In this document: one piece after another, positions 23,858-32,337 of the stretch | Layout: every line of letters starts with the position of its first letter | Position numbering within the stretch: position 1 is the stretch's first letter | Source: G963422745 sp965214285 | GTDB taxonomy: Bacteria > Actinomycetota > Acidimicrobiia > Acidimicrobiales > Aldehydirespiratoraceae | DNA length: 64,000 bases | Direction: 5' to 3' | Assembly: GCA_965214285.1 (NCBI GenBank) | Contig: OZ243946.1 | Span: 2,914,001 to 2,978,000, forward strand | Notes under the pieces: model-generated | Seen by the model: the letters and a program-made list of their open reading frames with translations, nothing else | Databases searched by the model: none | Told to the model about the DNA's origin: nothing | Translations under genes and position numbers: made by a program

Positions 23858-25567
23858 CTAGGACTCTAGCGGCCCGTCGCCTTCGGCCATTGCCTGCACG
23901 GCCAGATCGGCCGCGGCCGCGACGGCAGCCTCGGCGGCTTCGGGGATCCGCCGGGTGCGGGTCTCGCGGTAGAGGCTGCGCACCGCGGCGGCCAGCTCGT
24001 CGGGATCGGCGCCGGAGTCGATCAGCTCACCGAGGCGCTGCTCCACGGGCCCCAAGGCGAGCTCGTCGAAGCGCTCGGCGGCGGGGGCCAGATCCAGCGA
24101 GTCCGGCGCGCCCTGCCGGGCGGTGAGGTCGCGCAGCAGCGGGAGCAGGGCCTGGCGGTAGGCACCGGCGCGGTCTGGGTCGGCGAGCAGCTCGGCCACG
24201 GCGTCGTCGCCCTGGCTGCGGATGCGGTGCAGCAGCGTGCTCTGCTCGTCGACGAGCACCTTCTTGAGCGCACGGCCGGCCGACTCGACGGCTTCGCTGC
24301 GGGCCTGGTCTTGCTCGGGCTCGTCGGGCGCTGCCGGCTCCTCGGCGGCGTCCGCATCGGGTTCTGCCGGCTCGGCGTCGGGCTGTTCTGGTGCTGCGGG
24401 CTCATCGGCCTCTGGCCCTGCGGCGGCCTCTCGGGCTGCGGCGGCCTCGGATTGCGCGGTGGCCTGACGGAGCTTGGCGAAGACGTCGTCGACGGCGTCG
24501 GGCTCGCGCCCTGCAGGCGCAGGCTCAACAGATTCGGGCTCAGCAGGCTCAACAAGCTCGGCCGGCTCGGGCTCGACAGGCCCAGCAGGCGCAGGCGCGC
24601 CAGATTCGGCCCCGGCAGCGGCGGACGGCTCGGGCCCGCCAGGCTCAGCGGGCTCAGCCTCGGCAGATTCGGCCTCGGCATCCGCGGGGGCGAGGGCGGC
24701 GTCGACGTCGGACAGCGACGCCATCTCAGAGGTGACGAAAGCCGGTACGTCGGGTCCGGGGTCGTCGCCGGCTGTGTCGACGGGGTCCAGAGGGTCGGTC
24801 AGGCCGAGGCCCGCAATCCGGGCCGCCTCGATCTCGGCCTCCAGTTCGCCGGCTGAGGACTCACGCTGCTCCGATATCCGCAGGCCCGCCCTCTCGGCGG
24901 CCCGCCGGGCCTCGGGCACCGACGCCGCCAGATCGGCCAGGGCGTCGTCCAGGCTCGCCTGCACCACCCCCAGCGACTCCAGCAGGCGGTCGCGGACCGC
25001 CCGCAGCTGCTCGACCTGGGCCCGGCCGGTGTGTCGCTTGCGCCCCAGGTCGCGCAGCATCCGCTCGCGCACCGTCTGGGCCTCGCGCACCATGTCCCTG
25101 CCGGCCAGGCGCGCCTCCTCGACGATGCGCGCCGCCTCGGTCTCGGCCTCGGCGATGATCTCTGAGCGCCGAGCCTCGCCCTGCTCGCGCATGCCCTCGG
25201 CGTCCTCGGCGGCTGTCTCGCGCAGCAGCCCGGCAGCAGCGACAGCCTCCTCGTGGACGGCCTGCGCCTCGCGTTCGGCCCGCTCGGCCCGCTCGGCGGC
25301 GGCCACCTGGGCAGCCTCGAGCACCTGACTGGCTTCGGTGCCCAGCGCCGAGGCCACCCGATGGGCTTCCAGCAGGTCCAGCCCCGAGCCGGCCATCAGC
25401 TCGTCGTGGCGGGCCTGCAGCTCGGCGTTGAGGCGTCGCAGCTCGGCTATCTCCGCCGCGGCACGGTCCAGCACGCCGCGCACCGAGGAGGTCTCGAAGC
25501 CACGCCGGACGATCCGAAAGGAGGCGTGTTCGAGCGACGACGGGTCGAGCGGCTCGCTGGACGGCAT
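23858..25567 (-). CDS. DivIVA-like coiled-coil protein
   Basis: 569 residues from ATG 25567 (an ATG 14 codons upstream is possible). The front (FRIVRRGFETSSVRGVLDRAAAEI, given in part: FRIVRRGFETSSV) matches the DivIVA/Wag31 membrane-binding signature. A long coiled coil (about 35-250) follows, then a Glu/Pro/Ala-rich disordered linker and a helical C-terminal domain (about 440-565) containing DEQSTLLHRIRSQGDDAV. DivIVA proteins mark poles and septa and recruit wall synthesis. The much longer disordered linker and terminal domain set this apart from classic DivIVA. Confidence 0.75.
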   Translation of the reverse strand: MPSSEPLDPSSLEHASFRIVRRGFETSSVRGVLDRAAAEIAELRRLNAELQARHDELMAGSGLDLLEAHRVASALGTEASQVLEAAQVAAAERAERAEREAQAVHEEAVAAAGLLRETAAEDAEGMREQGEARRSEIIAEAETEAARIVEEARLAGRDMVREAQTVRERMLRDLGRKRHTGRAQVEQLRAVRDRLLESLGVVQASLDDALADLAASVPEARRAAERAGLRISEQRESSAGELEAEIEAARIAGLGLTDPLDPVDTAGDDPGPDVPAFVTSEMASLSDVDAALAPADAEAESAEAEPAEPGGPEPSAAAGAESGAPAPAGPVEPEPAELVEPAEPESVEPAPAGREPDAVDDVFAKLRQATAQSEAAAAREAAAGPEADEPAAPEQPDAEPAEPDADAAEEPAAPDEPEQDQARSEAVESAGRALKKVLVDEQSTLLHRIRSQGDDAVAELLADPDRAGAYRQALLPLLRDLTARQGAPDSLDLAPAAERFDELALGPVEQRLGELIDSGADPDELAAAVRSLYRETRTRRIPEAAEAAVAAAADLAVQAMAEGDGPLES

Positions 25568-25690
25568 CGACGACGATGCTAGGACGGCTGCCAGGCCCGG
25601 CGGCGGCATTCGGGGCCTGCGATCCGCTGAGCGGCTGCGGCGCCTCGGGCTCGGCGGCGGACCTGCGATTCCCGCAGGGCGGGCGCCGGC

Positions 25691-26917
25691 TCAGCTCAGC
25701 TCGCCCTCGGGCAGCTCCAGCGCCAGGTCATCGATGTCCCCGCCCAGGCCTGCCAGCGCCTCCAGCGCCTCGTCGAGGTCGGCGACGCCTGCTATCTCGG
25801 TGTCGGTCTGCGCGGCGAGGGCCGCATCCAGGGTGTCGATGGGCACGATGAACAGGTCGACGTCGCTGAGCGACGCCGCCGCGGCCTTCTGGGCGACGCC
25901 GCCGACCGCGCTCACCAGGCCGCCGCGGCTGATCGTGCCGGTGGCGGCGACGCGGGCGCCGCCGGTGAGCTCGCCGGAGGTGAGCAGGTCGATGAGCGTG
26001 AGCGTGAAGGCCAGCCCCGCGGACGGCCCGCCGATGGCGCCGGACTCGATGTCTATGTCGAAGGGCAGGTCCAGATCCATGACCCGCACCACCACGTCGC
26101 CGACGCCGATGAAGCCGCCCGCGAGGCCCTCGGGATGGCTGCCGTAGACGAAATCGACCGTGCGCCGGCGACCGGAGGAGTGGTCCTCGACCAGCATCTC
26201 GGCGTCGCCGCCGGGCTCGACGTTGTCGAGCACCTCGCGCAGCGACTCCATGGAGGTGATCTCGGCGCCGTCGAGGCCGACGATCACCTCGCCAGGCTCG
26301 ACCAGCCCGGCGACCGGGCCGTCTTCGATCACGTAGCCGATGCCGATCCCGGTCTCGTTGACTGCGTCGATGCCCAGGTGGTGCAAGGCGGCGACCACGG
26401 CGGCTTCTTTCGATCCCTGCATGAGCTCCAGGTTGTGCTCACGCTGCTCATCGGGCGTGCGGTCGCCGAACACCTCCTCGCGTGAGCGCAGCTCGATGTG
26501 GTCGACGAAAGCGGACTGCAGCCATTCGAAGACCGTGACGCTGGAGTCGACCGAGACGGTGGTCAGCAGGATCTCGCCGTCGGGCTCGAAGACCTCGAGG
26601 CCCTCGATCGACACCCGGTCCGCGATGGTCAGCGCCGAGCCGCGCTTGACGGCCACCGCCCCGGAGTCGACCAGCGCGTTGCCCGGGGTGATCGAGCCCA
26701 GCCACTGGGCAGGCACCACCAGCGATGCGATGACCACGGCGACGGCTGTGCCGATGACCGCGGCCCAGCCAGGCAGCCGGCGGCCCGCAGCAGACAGCCG
26801 GCGGCCCGCAGCAGACAGGCGACGGCCGGGCGAACTGGCCGATGGTGGCGAACCGGGCACAGCGGACGGCCCGGCGGGCTGCGCTAGCCTCTCGTGTGGT
26901 GAGTCGGACTCTGGCAT
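25691..26917 (-). CDS. YlbL-type membrane PDZ / Lon-like serine protease
   Basis: 408 residues from ATG 26917. A Pro/Gly/Ser-rich cytoplasmic start contains a 9-residue duplicated RRLSAAG segment. One membrane helix (AAVIGTAVAVVIASLVV) follows, then a PDZ domain (about 200-285; GPVAGLVEPGEVIVGLDG) and a Lon-type S16 protease domain with S about 300 in GGPSAG and K about 344 in GGVAQKAAAA, the Ser-Lys dyad at the usual 43-44 residue distance. It faces outward and is thought to process membrane or secreted proteins. Adjacent to the DivIVA-like gene in the same direction. Confidence 0.88.
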   Translation of the reverse strand: MPESDSPHERLAQPAGPSAVPGSPPSASSPGRRLSAAGRRLSAAGRRLPGWAAVIGTAVAVVIASLVVPAQWLGSITPGNALVDSGAVAVKRGSALTIADRVSIEGLEVFEPDGEILLTTVSVDSSVTVFEWLQSAFVDHIELRSREEVFGDRTPDEQREHNLELMQGSKEAAVVAALHHLGIDAVNETGIGIGYVIEDGPVAGLVEPGEVIVGLDGAEITSMESLREVLDNVEPGGDAEMLVEDHSSGRRRTVDFVYGSHPEGLAGGFIGVGDVVVRVMDLDLPFDIDIESGAIGGPSAGLAFTLTLIDLLTSGELTGGARVAATGTISRGGLVSAVGGVAQKAAAASLSDVDLFIVPIDTLDAALAAQTDTEIAGVADLDEALEALAGLGGDIDDLALELPEGELS

Positions 26918-27035
26918 CGGGCGTCTCGGGGAGTGTCTCGGGGGATGCTGCCTCGGTTCGGGGCTCGTCGTGACGGCAAGCCGGCCGACAGGCGCTGAGG
27001 CCGGCCCCACGCTAACCGGCGCCCGCCGAGGCGCT

Positions 27036-27335
27036 GTGCCGCCTTACCCGGGCGACGATGCCGACGACGACGCAGAGCTCGTCTTCGGCCTCAGCAACCC
27101 GCTCTGGCCGCGCATCAGGGTCATCGCCGTGGACTCGCTGCGGGCGCTGGGACTGCTGCCCAGGCGCGTGGACCGGCCGGTCGTGGGCCGCAAGGCCTAT
27201 GTGCGCTGGTGGGAGCGGATCCGGGCGCTCGTGGTGCTGGCGGCGATCGTGACGGGCCTCGGCGTGGCCCTGGCGGTGGTGATCGGCGCAACCCTGGTGG
27301 TGATGGGCACCTTCCTCGAGCAAGCCGTCAGCTGA
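27036..27335 (+). CDS. Small single-pass membrane protein
   Basis: 99 residues from GTG 27036, which has GAGG 6 nt upstream. An acidic N-terminus, an Arg-rich middle (LLPRRVDRPVVGRKAYVRWW) and one hydrophobic helix near the end (LVVLAAIVTGLGVALAVVIG). No family recognised. It is divergent from the PDZ protease gene. Confidence 0.6.
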   Translation: MPPYPGDDADDDAELVFGLSNPLWPRIRVIAVDSLRALGLLPRRVDRPVVGRKAYVRWWERIRALVVLAAIVTGLGVALAVVIGATLVVMGTFLEQAVS

Positions 27336-27403
27336 GCGGGGCCTGTGGCCTGCGAGCTTGTGGACGACGAGCCCGAGAGCGGCGAGCCGCACGCGCCAGG
27401 CCG

Positions 27404-28030
27404 GTGAACGACGCACCGGCGCGCAGGCGCGAGGTCGCCGTGGCGGGCCATGTCGGCGACCCGCAGACTGCCCGACAGGGCCTGGCCGACAGCGATCCCG
27501 CGGTACGCGAGGCGGCCCTTCGCTCGCTGGCACGCCTCGACGCGCTGGCCGACGACGAGCTGCGCGCCGGCCTCGGCGACCCAGCGGCCAGGGTGCGCCT
27601 GGCCGCGCTGGAGCTGGCCGCGCCCAACGGCGACATCGACGTCTCGGCCTTGCTGGCCGACCCCGACGACTCGGTTGTCGAGCAGGCAGCGTGGTGCTGT
27701 GGCGAGCGGCCGGAGGATCTGCGCCCACTGGAACGCCTGGTCGCCCTCAGCTCCGGCCACGACGACCCGCTGGTGCGCGAGGCTGCCGTGGCGGCACTCG
27801 GGGCGCTCGGCGACGAGGCAGGCCGCGCCGCAATCCTGGCTGCGGTGACCGACAAGCCGGCGGTGCGCCGCCGGGCGCTGGTCGCGTTGGCCGCCTTCTC
27901 GGGGCCCGACGTGGACGAGGCCAACGAACGCGCCCGCAGCGACCCCGACCGCCAGGTGCGCGACATCGTCGACGATCTCGTCGGCCCGTCCGGACTCGAC
28001 GGCCTGAGCGAGCCAGGCGACGACCGCTGA
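27404..28030 (+). CDS. HEAT-repeat protein
   Basis: 208 residues from GTG 27404. Tandem two-helix repeats of about 30 residues: DSDPAVREAALRSLARL, DPAARVRLAALELA, DDPLVREAAVAALGALG, DKPAVRRRALVALAAF, DPDRQVRDIVDDL. Such solenoids bind protein partners and need no cofactor. It is convergent with the mreB-like gene and lies 68 bp after the small membrane protein. Function unknown. Confidence 0.8.
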   Translation: MNDAPARRREVAVAGHVGDPQTARQGLADSDPAVREAALRSLARLDALADDELRAGLGDPAARVRLAALELAAPNGDIDVSALLADPDDSVVEQAAWCCGERPEDLRPLERLVALSSGHDDPLVREAAVAALGALGDEAGRAAILAAVTDKPAVRRRALVALAAFSGPDVDEANERARSDPDRQVRDIVDDLVGPSGLDGLSEPGDDR

Positions 28031-28056
28031 CGGCAGTGTCGCAGGGCCCGGCCGGC

Positions 28057-29076
28057 TCAGCGCCGTGACAGCGACTGCCCGCCCCCCATGAACAGCGCCC
28101 TGAGCGACTCGTCGTGTTCGATCACCCTGCCCGCCCCCAGCACCACGGTCTCCAGCGGCGCTTCGACTAGGCGCACCGGCACCTCGGCGTCTCGTGCCAG
28201 GCGGACGGCCATGCCCTTGAGCAGCCCGCCGCCGCCGACCAGCGACACGCCCTCGACCATCACGTCCTGCACCAGCTCCGGCGGGGCCTGGGCCAGGCAG
28301 CTCAGCATGGCGTCGACCATCGTCGAAACCGGCTCCTCGATGGCTTCGCGCACTTCCTCGGAGGTGAGCACCACCGTCTTGGGCAGGCCGCTCTGAAGCT
28401 CCCGGCCGCGCACCTCGGCGTCGACCTCGTCGGGCGTGGGGGCGGCCGATCCCAGGATCTTCTTGATCATCTCCGCGGTGCGCTCCCCCACGGCGATGCC
28501 GTGCTCGCGGCGCACGTATGCCTGGACCGCCTCGTCGATGTCGAAGGAGCCGACCCTCACCGCCTCGATCACCACGGCGCTGCCCAGCGAAAGCAGCGCC
28601 GACTCGGTGGTGCCGCCGCCGATGTCGATCACCATGTTGCCCACCGGCTCGCTGATCGGCAGGCCCGCGCCGATGCCCGCGGCGACCGGCTGCTCCAGCA
28701 GCGACACCTCGGCCGCGCCCGCCCGCCTGGCGGCCTCGGTCACGGCTCGGCGCTCGACGGCGGTGATCGCCGAGGGCACGCAGATCACCACCCGCGGCCG
28801 GTTGAGCCGGCTCACGCCGACTCGCTGCAACAGCAGGCTGATCATGCGCTGGGTGACGTCGAAGTCGGTGATGGCGCCCTTGCGCAGGGGCCGCACGGCG
28901 ACGATGTAGGCGGGGGTGCGCCCGATCATGTGCTGGGCCTCGTGCCCCATGGCAAGGACTTCGTTGCTGTCCTTGTTCAAGGCGATGACCGAAGGCTCGT
29001 TGAGGACGATCCCCTCGCCGCGGGCGTAGATCAGGGTGTTCGCTGTGCCCAGGTCGATGGCGAGATCTCGTGCCAG
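28057..29076 (-). CDS. MreB-like actin-family protein, non-canonical CTG start
   Basis: 339 residues if started at CTG 29076 (LARDLAIDLGTANTLIY), which is the exact front of MreB. The first ATG/GTG/TTG (TTG 28980) would remove the phosphate-1 motif IDLGTANT. Other actin-fold signatures are present: VPSAITAVERRAV, IDIGGGTTESALLSLG (phosphate 2) and SLVGGGGLLKGMAVRL (adenosine). The frame upstream is closed by TAG two codons before the CTG, the stop of the 29083-29283 gene, whose end supplies a GAGGAG ribosome site 9 nt before CTG. It forms membrane filaments that guide wall synthesis. Confidence 0.85.
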   Translation of the reverse strand: MARDLAIDLGTANTLIYARGEGIVLNEPSVIALNKDSNEVLAMGHEAQHMIGRTPAYIVAVRPLRKGAITDFDVTQRMISLLLQRVGVSRLNRPRVVICVPSAITAVERRAVTEAARRAGAAEVSLLEQPVAAGIGAGLPISEPVGNMVIDIGGGTTESALLSLGSAVVIEAVRVGSFDIDEAVQAYVRREHGIAVGERTAEMIKKILGSAAPTPDEVDAEVRGRELQSGLPKTVVLTSEEVREAIEEPVSTMVDAMLSCLAQAPPELVQDVMVEGVSLVGGGGLLKGMAVRLARDAEVPVRLVEAPLETVVLGAGRVIEHDESLRALFMGGGQSLSRR

Positions 29077-29082
29077 CGGTCG

Positions 29083-29283
29083 CTACTCCTCGTCGGGCTC
29101 GTGGGGGACAATACCGCTTGGCTGGGGGATCGGCGTGTCACCTCCCCGGTAGCGGAAGGCCCGAAGATGGCCGTGGGAATCTGCGTTGCGACGCCGGCGG
29201 GCGCGGGCCAGCGTCCACATCAGCACCGAGCCCGCCACGGCGATCAGCACCGGCAGCGCCAGGAAGGCCACGGCGTTGTTCAC
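29083..29283 (-). CDS. Small membrane protein in frame with mreB
   Basis: 66 residues from GTG 29283: one N-terminal membrane helix (NAVAFLALPVLIAVAGSVLM), an Arg-rich cytoplasmic anchor (LARARRRRNA) and a hydrophilic tail ending DEE. Only a TAG and two codons separate it from the mreB start, in the same frame. Occasional read-through would make a membrane-anchored MreB. Confidence 0.65.
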   Translation of the reverse strand: MNNAVAFLALPVLIAVAGSVLMWTLARARRRRNADSHGHLRAFRYRGGDTPIPQPSGIVPHEPDEE

Positions 29284-29329
29284 GGCGCGGCCCCGCTGCG
29301 GACCGGCGCCACAGGCCGCGCTGCGGGCA

Positions 29330-29797
29330 TCACAGCAGTCCCGCCTCGGTGATGTGCTGGGCCTCGAGCCCCCAGGACTCGCCGTCGGCCCAGGTCTCGC
29401 GCTTCCAGATGGGGACGGTGGACTTGAGGGTGTCTATGGCATACGACGCCGCCGCGAACGCCTCCCGCCGGTGCGGGGCGGAGGCCACGACCACCACCGA
29501 TGACTCGCCGAGGCGCACCACGCCGGTGCGGTGCAGCAAGGCGATGCGGCCGATGTCGGGCCAGCGGCGGCGCATCTCGGTTGCGATGTCGACCAGGCGC
29601 GGCGTCACCTGGGCCTCGTAGGCCTCGTATTCGAGGCGCTGCACGCCCTCGCGTCCGGGCGAGTGGTCCCGGGCGATGCCGCTGAAGAGCACCACGGCCC
29701 CGCAGTCGGGCTTCACCGCCCAGTCCGCGGCCCGGCTCGCCGGCAGTTCCTCGTCGGTCAGTCCGACCCAGGTGTCGTCGACGGGCTCAACGAGCAT
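29330..29797 (-). CDS. moaE: Molybdopterin synthase catalytic subunit MoaE
   Basis: 155 residues. It transfers sulfur with MoaD to precursor Z to make molybdopterin. The MoaE core is clear: GAVVLFSGIARDH, LEYEAYEAQ, HRTGVVRLGE, VVASAPHRREAF and the catalytic DTLKSTVPIWKRE (K125 and K132). No moaD adjoins, so it acts with genes elsewhere; the mod molybdate transporter lies 30 kb away in the same window. Confidence 0.93.
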   Translation of the reverse strand: MLVEPVDDTWVGLTDEELPASRAADWAVKPDCGAVVLFSGIARDHSPGREGVQRLEYEAYEAQVTPRLVDIATEMRRRWPDIGRIALLHRTGVVRLGESSVVVVASAPHRREAFAAASYAIDTLKSTVPIWKRETWADGESWGLEAQHITEAGLL

Positions 29798-29891
29798 CGC
29801 CCCATCGTAAGGCCGAGGGCGTCCGCTGAGCGGTCACCCGGCGGTGCAGGCGCCTCGGCACGAGCCGTCGCACGAGCGCGGCGCGCCGGGG

Positions 29892-30953
29892 TCAGCGTCT
29901 CCAGAACGGCGCGGCCTTGGCGCGGGCGCGGCGTGCCCGCTGTAGCACCGCGACCGCCAGCGCGGCGATGCCCGCCAGCAGCGAGCCTGCTGCGCCCAGG
30001 GCGAGCTGCTGACGGCGGCCGGCGGGGATGCGGTCCAGCGGGCCGGGGTCGTGCGACACCACCCAGGCCTGCTCGTTGCTGTGGACCGCCGACCAGCCGA
30101 GGCTGCGGATCCGGTCGTTGGCCACGACCCAGGAGTGCGACGTGTAGGCGATGATTCCCGGCGGGATCGGCGCCAGCCCGGCCCGCCAGCGAAGCGCGGC
30201 CAGCGCCTGGGCCAGCCACGACGGCACCCGCAGGCGGGGCCGCGGCCCTTCGAGGTCGTTCAGCGCGTCGGGCGGGATCCAGCCGTCGGGGGCGACGTTG
30301 GCGATGCCGTCGAAGCCTGAGAGCACCACGCAGGCCACGGCGGCCGCCAGGTCGTCGACGTGCAGGTACTGCACCGGCGGGTCGCCGTCGGCGGCGATGC
30401 CGGTGCGCGCGGAGTGCAGCAGCTTGGCCAGGGCGCCGAGGTCGTCGTCGGTGACCACGGCCGTGGGCCGCAGGATCGCCGCGGCCACAGAGCCGGCCGA
30501 GGCCCAGCGCCGCACCTCGGCTTCCATCTCCGCACGCGACACCGCCCAGGCGAAGTCGGGGTTGGGGTCGACCGGGGAGTCCTCGGTGAGCGGGAGCGGG
30601 TTGTGCGACCAGGCGCCGTAGACCATGGCCGTCGACAGCATGGCGAAGCGGCCGGCCCCGCACTCCGCGGCGGCCTCCAGCACCCGCCCCAGGATGCGCA
30701 TCTCCGCCTCGGCGTCGGCCTCGTCGAAGTCGCCAGGTCGCACCGCGCCGGCCAGGTGCACCACCGCAGCGGCGCCCTCGAAGAGGGCCGCGAGGTCGGC
30801 CGAGGCGAGGTCGCCGCGCCGCGCCTCGACGCCGGGAGCTGCGGCGCTGCGCGCCCGGTCGAAGGCGACCACCTCCACGTCGGCTGTGGCGCCGAGCCGC
30901 CGGGTGACCCTGGAGCCCACGGCGCCGGCCGCGCCGGTCACCACGACCCTCAT
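29892..30953 (-). CDS. NAD-dependent epimerase/dehydratase (extended SDR) with C-terminal membrane helix
   Basis: 353 residues. The Rossmann start VVVTGAAGAVGSRVTRRLG (GxxGxxG) and the DLAALFEGAAAVVHLAGAV segment mark an extended SDR. The usual YxxxK is not obvious: the corresponding region is WAVSRAEMEAEVRRW, suggesting an atypical or non-classical member. Near the C-terminus LALGAAGSLLAGIAALAVAV is hydrophobic enough to anchor the protein to the membrane, followed by an Arg-rich tail. Probable role in sugar or lipid modification; substrate unknown. Confidence 0.8.
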   Translation of the reverse strand: MRVVVTGAAGAVGSRVTRRLGATADVEVVAFDRARSAAAPGVEARRGDLASADLAALFEGAAAVVHLAGAVRPGDFDEADAEAEMRILGRVLEAAAECGAGRFAMLSTAMVYGAWSHNPLPLTEDSPVDPNPDFAWAVSRAEMEAEVRRWASAGSVAAAILRPTAVVTDDDLGALAKLLHSARTGIAADGDPPVQYLHVDDLAAAVACVVLSGFDGIANVAPDGWIPPDALNDLEGPRPRLRVPSWLAQALAALRWRAGLAPIPPGIIAYTSHSWVVANDRIRSLGWSAVHSNEQAWVVSHDPGPLDRIPAGRRQQLALGAAGSLLAGIAALAVAVLQRARRARAKAAPFWRR

Positions 30954-31083
30954 CTCGGCGCTACCCGACTCGCTGCTGCGGGCATCGCCCTATTGTGCCC
31001 GCAGGCAGCCTTGGGTCTGCCCGCGCCCCGGCTCACGCCAGCGGCGCCTGTCAATGCCCGACTCACCCTTCTACGATGCCGCC

Positions 31084-32292
31084 ATGAGCGACAGTTCTCC
31101 ACGCGACGACGACCCTTTCGGCGGGATCCCGTTCCTGGAGGGCCTCTTCGAGTCGCTGCAGGGCATCGGCAGCAACGACCCCCAGAACGCCCGCCGGATC
31201 GCAGGCGCCATAGCCAACGAGGGCCGCGCCGAGCCCAACGTCGACCCCGTGGACCGCCGGGCGGTCACCGAGCTGGTGCGGATCGCCGAGCTGCACGTGG
31301 CCGGCGCAAGCGGGCTGACGGTGGCACGCGGGTCGTCGCTGCAGGTGGAGGTGCTCAACCGCACGCAGTGGGCGGACCGCACGGTCGACGACTACCAGAC
31401 GCTGCTGGCGAGCCTCAGCGGCTCGCTGACCGCGGCCATGCGGGACCCCGACGCCGACTCGGCGGAGATCGCGGACATCGACCCGATGGCAGCCATGCTC
31501 AAAGGGCTGTCCGAGCTGCTGGCCCCGATGCTGTCGACGATGACCACCGCCTCGATGGTGGGCAACCTGGCGGGCCGGGCGCTCGGCGGCTACGAGCTGC
31601 CGGTGCCCAGAGCCGCCGGGTCCGGCGCCGACGGGGTGCTGATCCTGTTGCCCAACGTGGACCGCTTCGCCGACGACTGGTCGCTGGATCGCAGCGACGT
31701 CCGCTTGTGGGCCGCGCTTCACGAGGTGGCTCACCATGCCGTGCTCGGTGTGGCAGGGGTCGCCGAGCGGATCAGCGGGTTGCTGACGCGCCACGCCTCG
31801 AGCTTCGAGTCCGACAGCGCCGTGCTGGGGTCGCTGTTCGACGATCTCGACCTGTCGGGCCCCATGTCGGGGCTAGGCGACTTGCAGGCCCGCCTCGGCG
31901 ATCCCGAGACGCTGCTGGGAGCGGTCCGCAGCACCGAGCAGGCCGCAATCGCCCCAGAGCTCAAGGCGCTGACGGCCGCCGTGTCGGGCTACGTGGATCA
32001 CGTCATGGACCGCATCGGCGCCGGCCTGATCGGCTCCTACGCCAAGCTCAGCGAGGCCATGCGCCGTCGGCGGGTGCAGGCCAACGGCAACGACCGCTTC
32101 GTGGAGCGCCTCCTGGGATTCGAGCTCGGCGCAGACACCTACGACCTCGGCACGGCCTTCGTGTCCGGGGTGCTCGAGCGCGCAGGCGACGAGGGGCTGA
32201 CCCGGCTGTTCGCGGATGCCTCTCATCTGCCGACGCCGGCTGAGATCTCAGCGCCGGGGCTCTGGCTGGCCAGGATCGACCTGCCCGACTGA
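31084..32292 (+). CDS. Zinc-dependent metalloprotease, DUF2342 (F420-associated)
   Basis: 402 residues from ATG 31084 (an in-frame ATG at 31054 also exists). HEVAHH at 213-218 is the HExxH zinc site. The overall layout (PFGGIPFLEGL at the start, ADDWSLDRSDVRLWAALHE before the zinc site) fits the DUF2342 family, known mainly from actinobacteria. It is convergent with the MFS gene and divergent from the epimerase gene. Confidence 0.88.
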   Translation: MSDSSPRDDDPFGGIPFLEGLFESLQGIGSNDPQNARRIAGAIANEGRAEPNVDPVDRRAVTELVRIAELHVAGASGLTVARGSSLQVEVLNRTQWADRTVDDYQTLLASLSGSLTAAMRDPDADSAEIADIDPMAAMLKGLSELLAPMLSTMTTASMVGNLAGRALGGYELPVPRAAGSGADGVLILLPNVDRFADDWSLDRSDVRLWAALHEVAHHAVLGVAGVAERISGLLTRHASSFESDSAVLGSLFDDLDLSGPMSGLGDLQARLGDPETLLGAVRSTEQAAIAPELKALTAAVSGYVDHVMDRIGAGLIGSYAKLSEAMRRRRVQANGNDRFVERLLGFELGADTYDLGTAFVSGVLERAGDEGLTRLFADASHLPTPAEISAPGLWLARIDLPD

Positions 32293-32337
32293 GAGCTGCG
32301 CTGCCGAGAACGGCGCGCCTGGCGAGAACCTGGCCGG

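Noticed and set aside
29076..29330. Moco or other riboswitch before moaE or the mod genes
   Set aside because: Spacers are too short and no conserved riboswitch core could be recognised.
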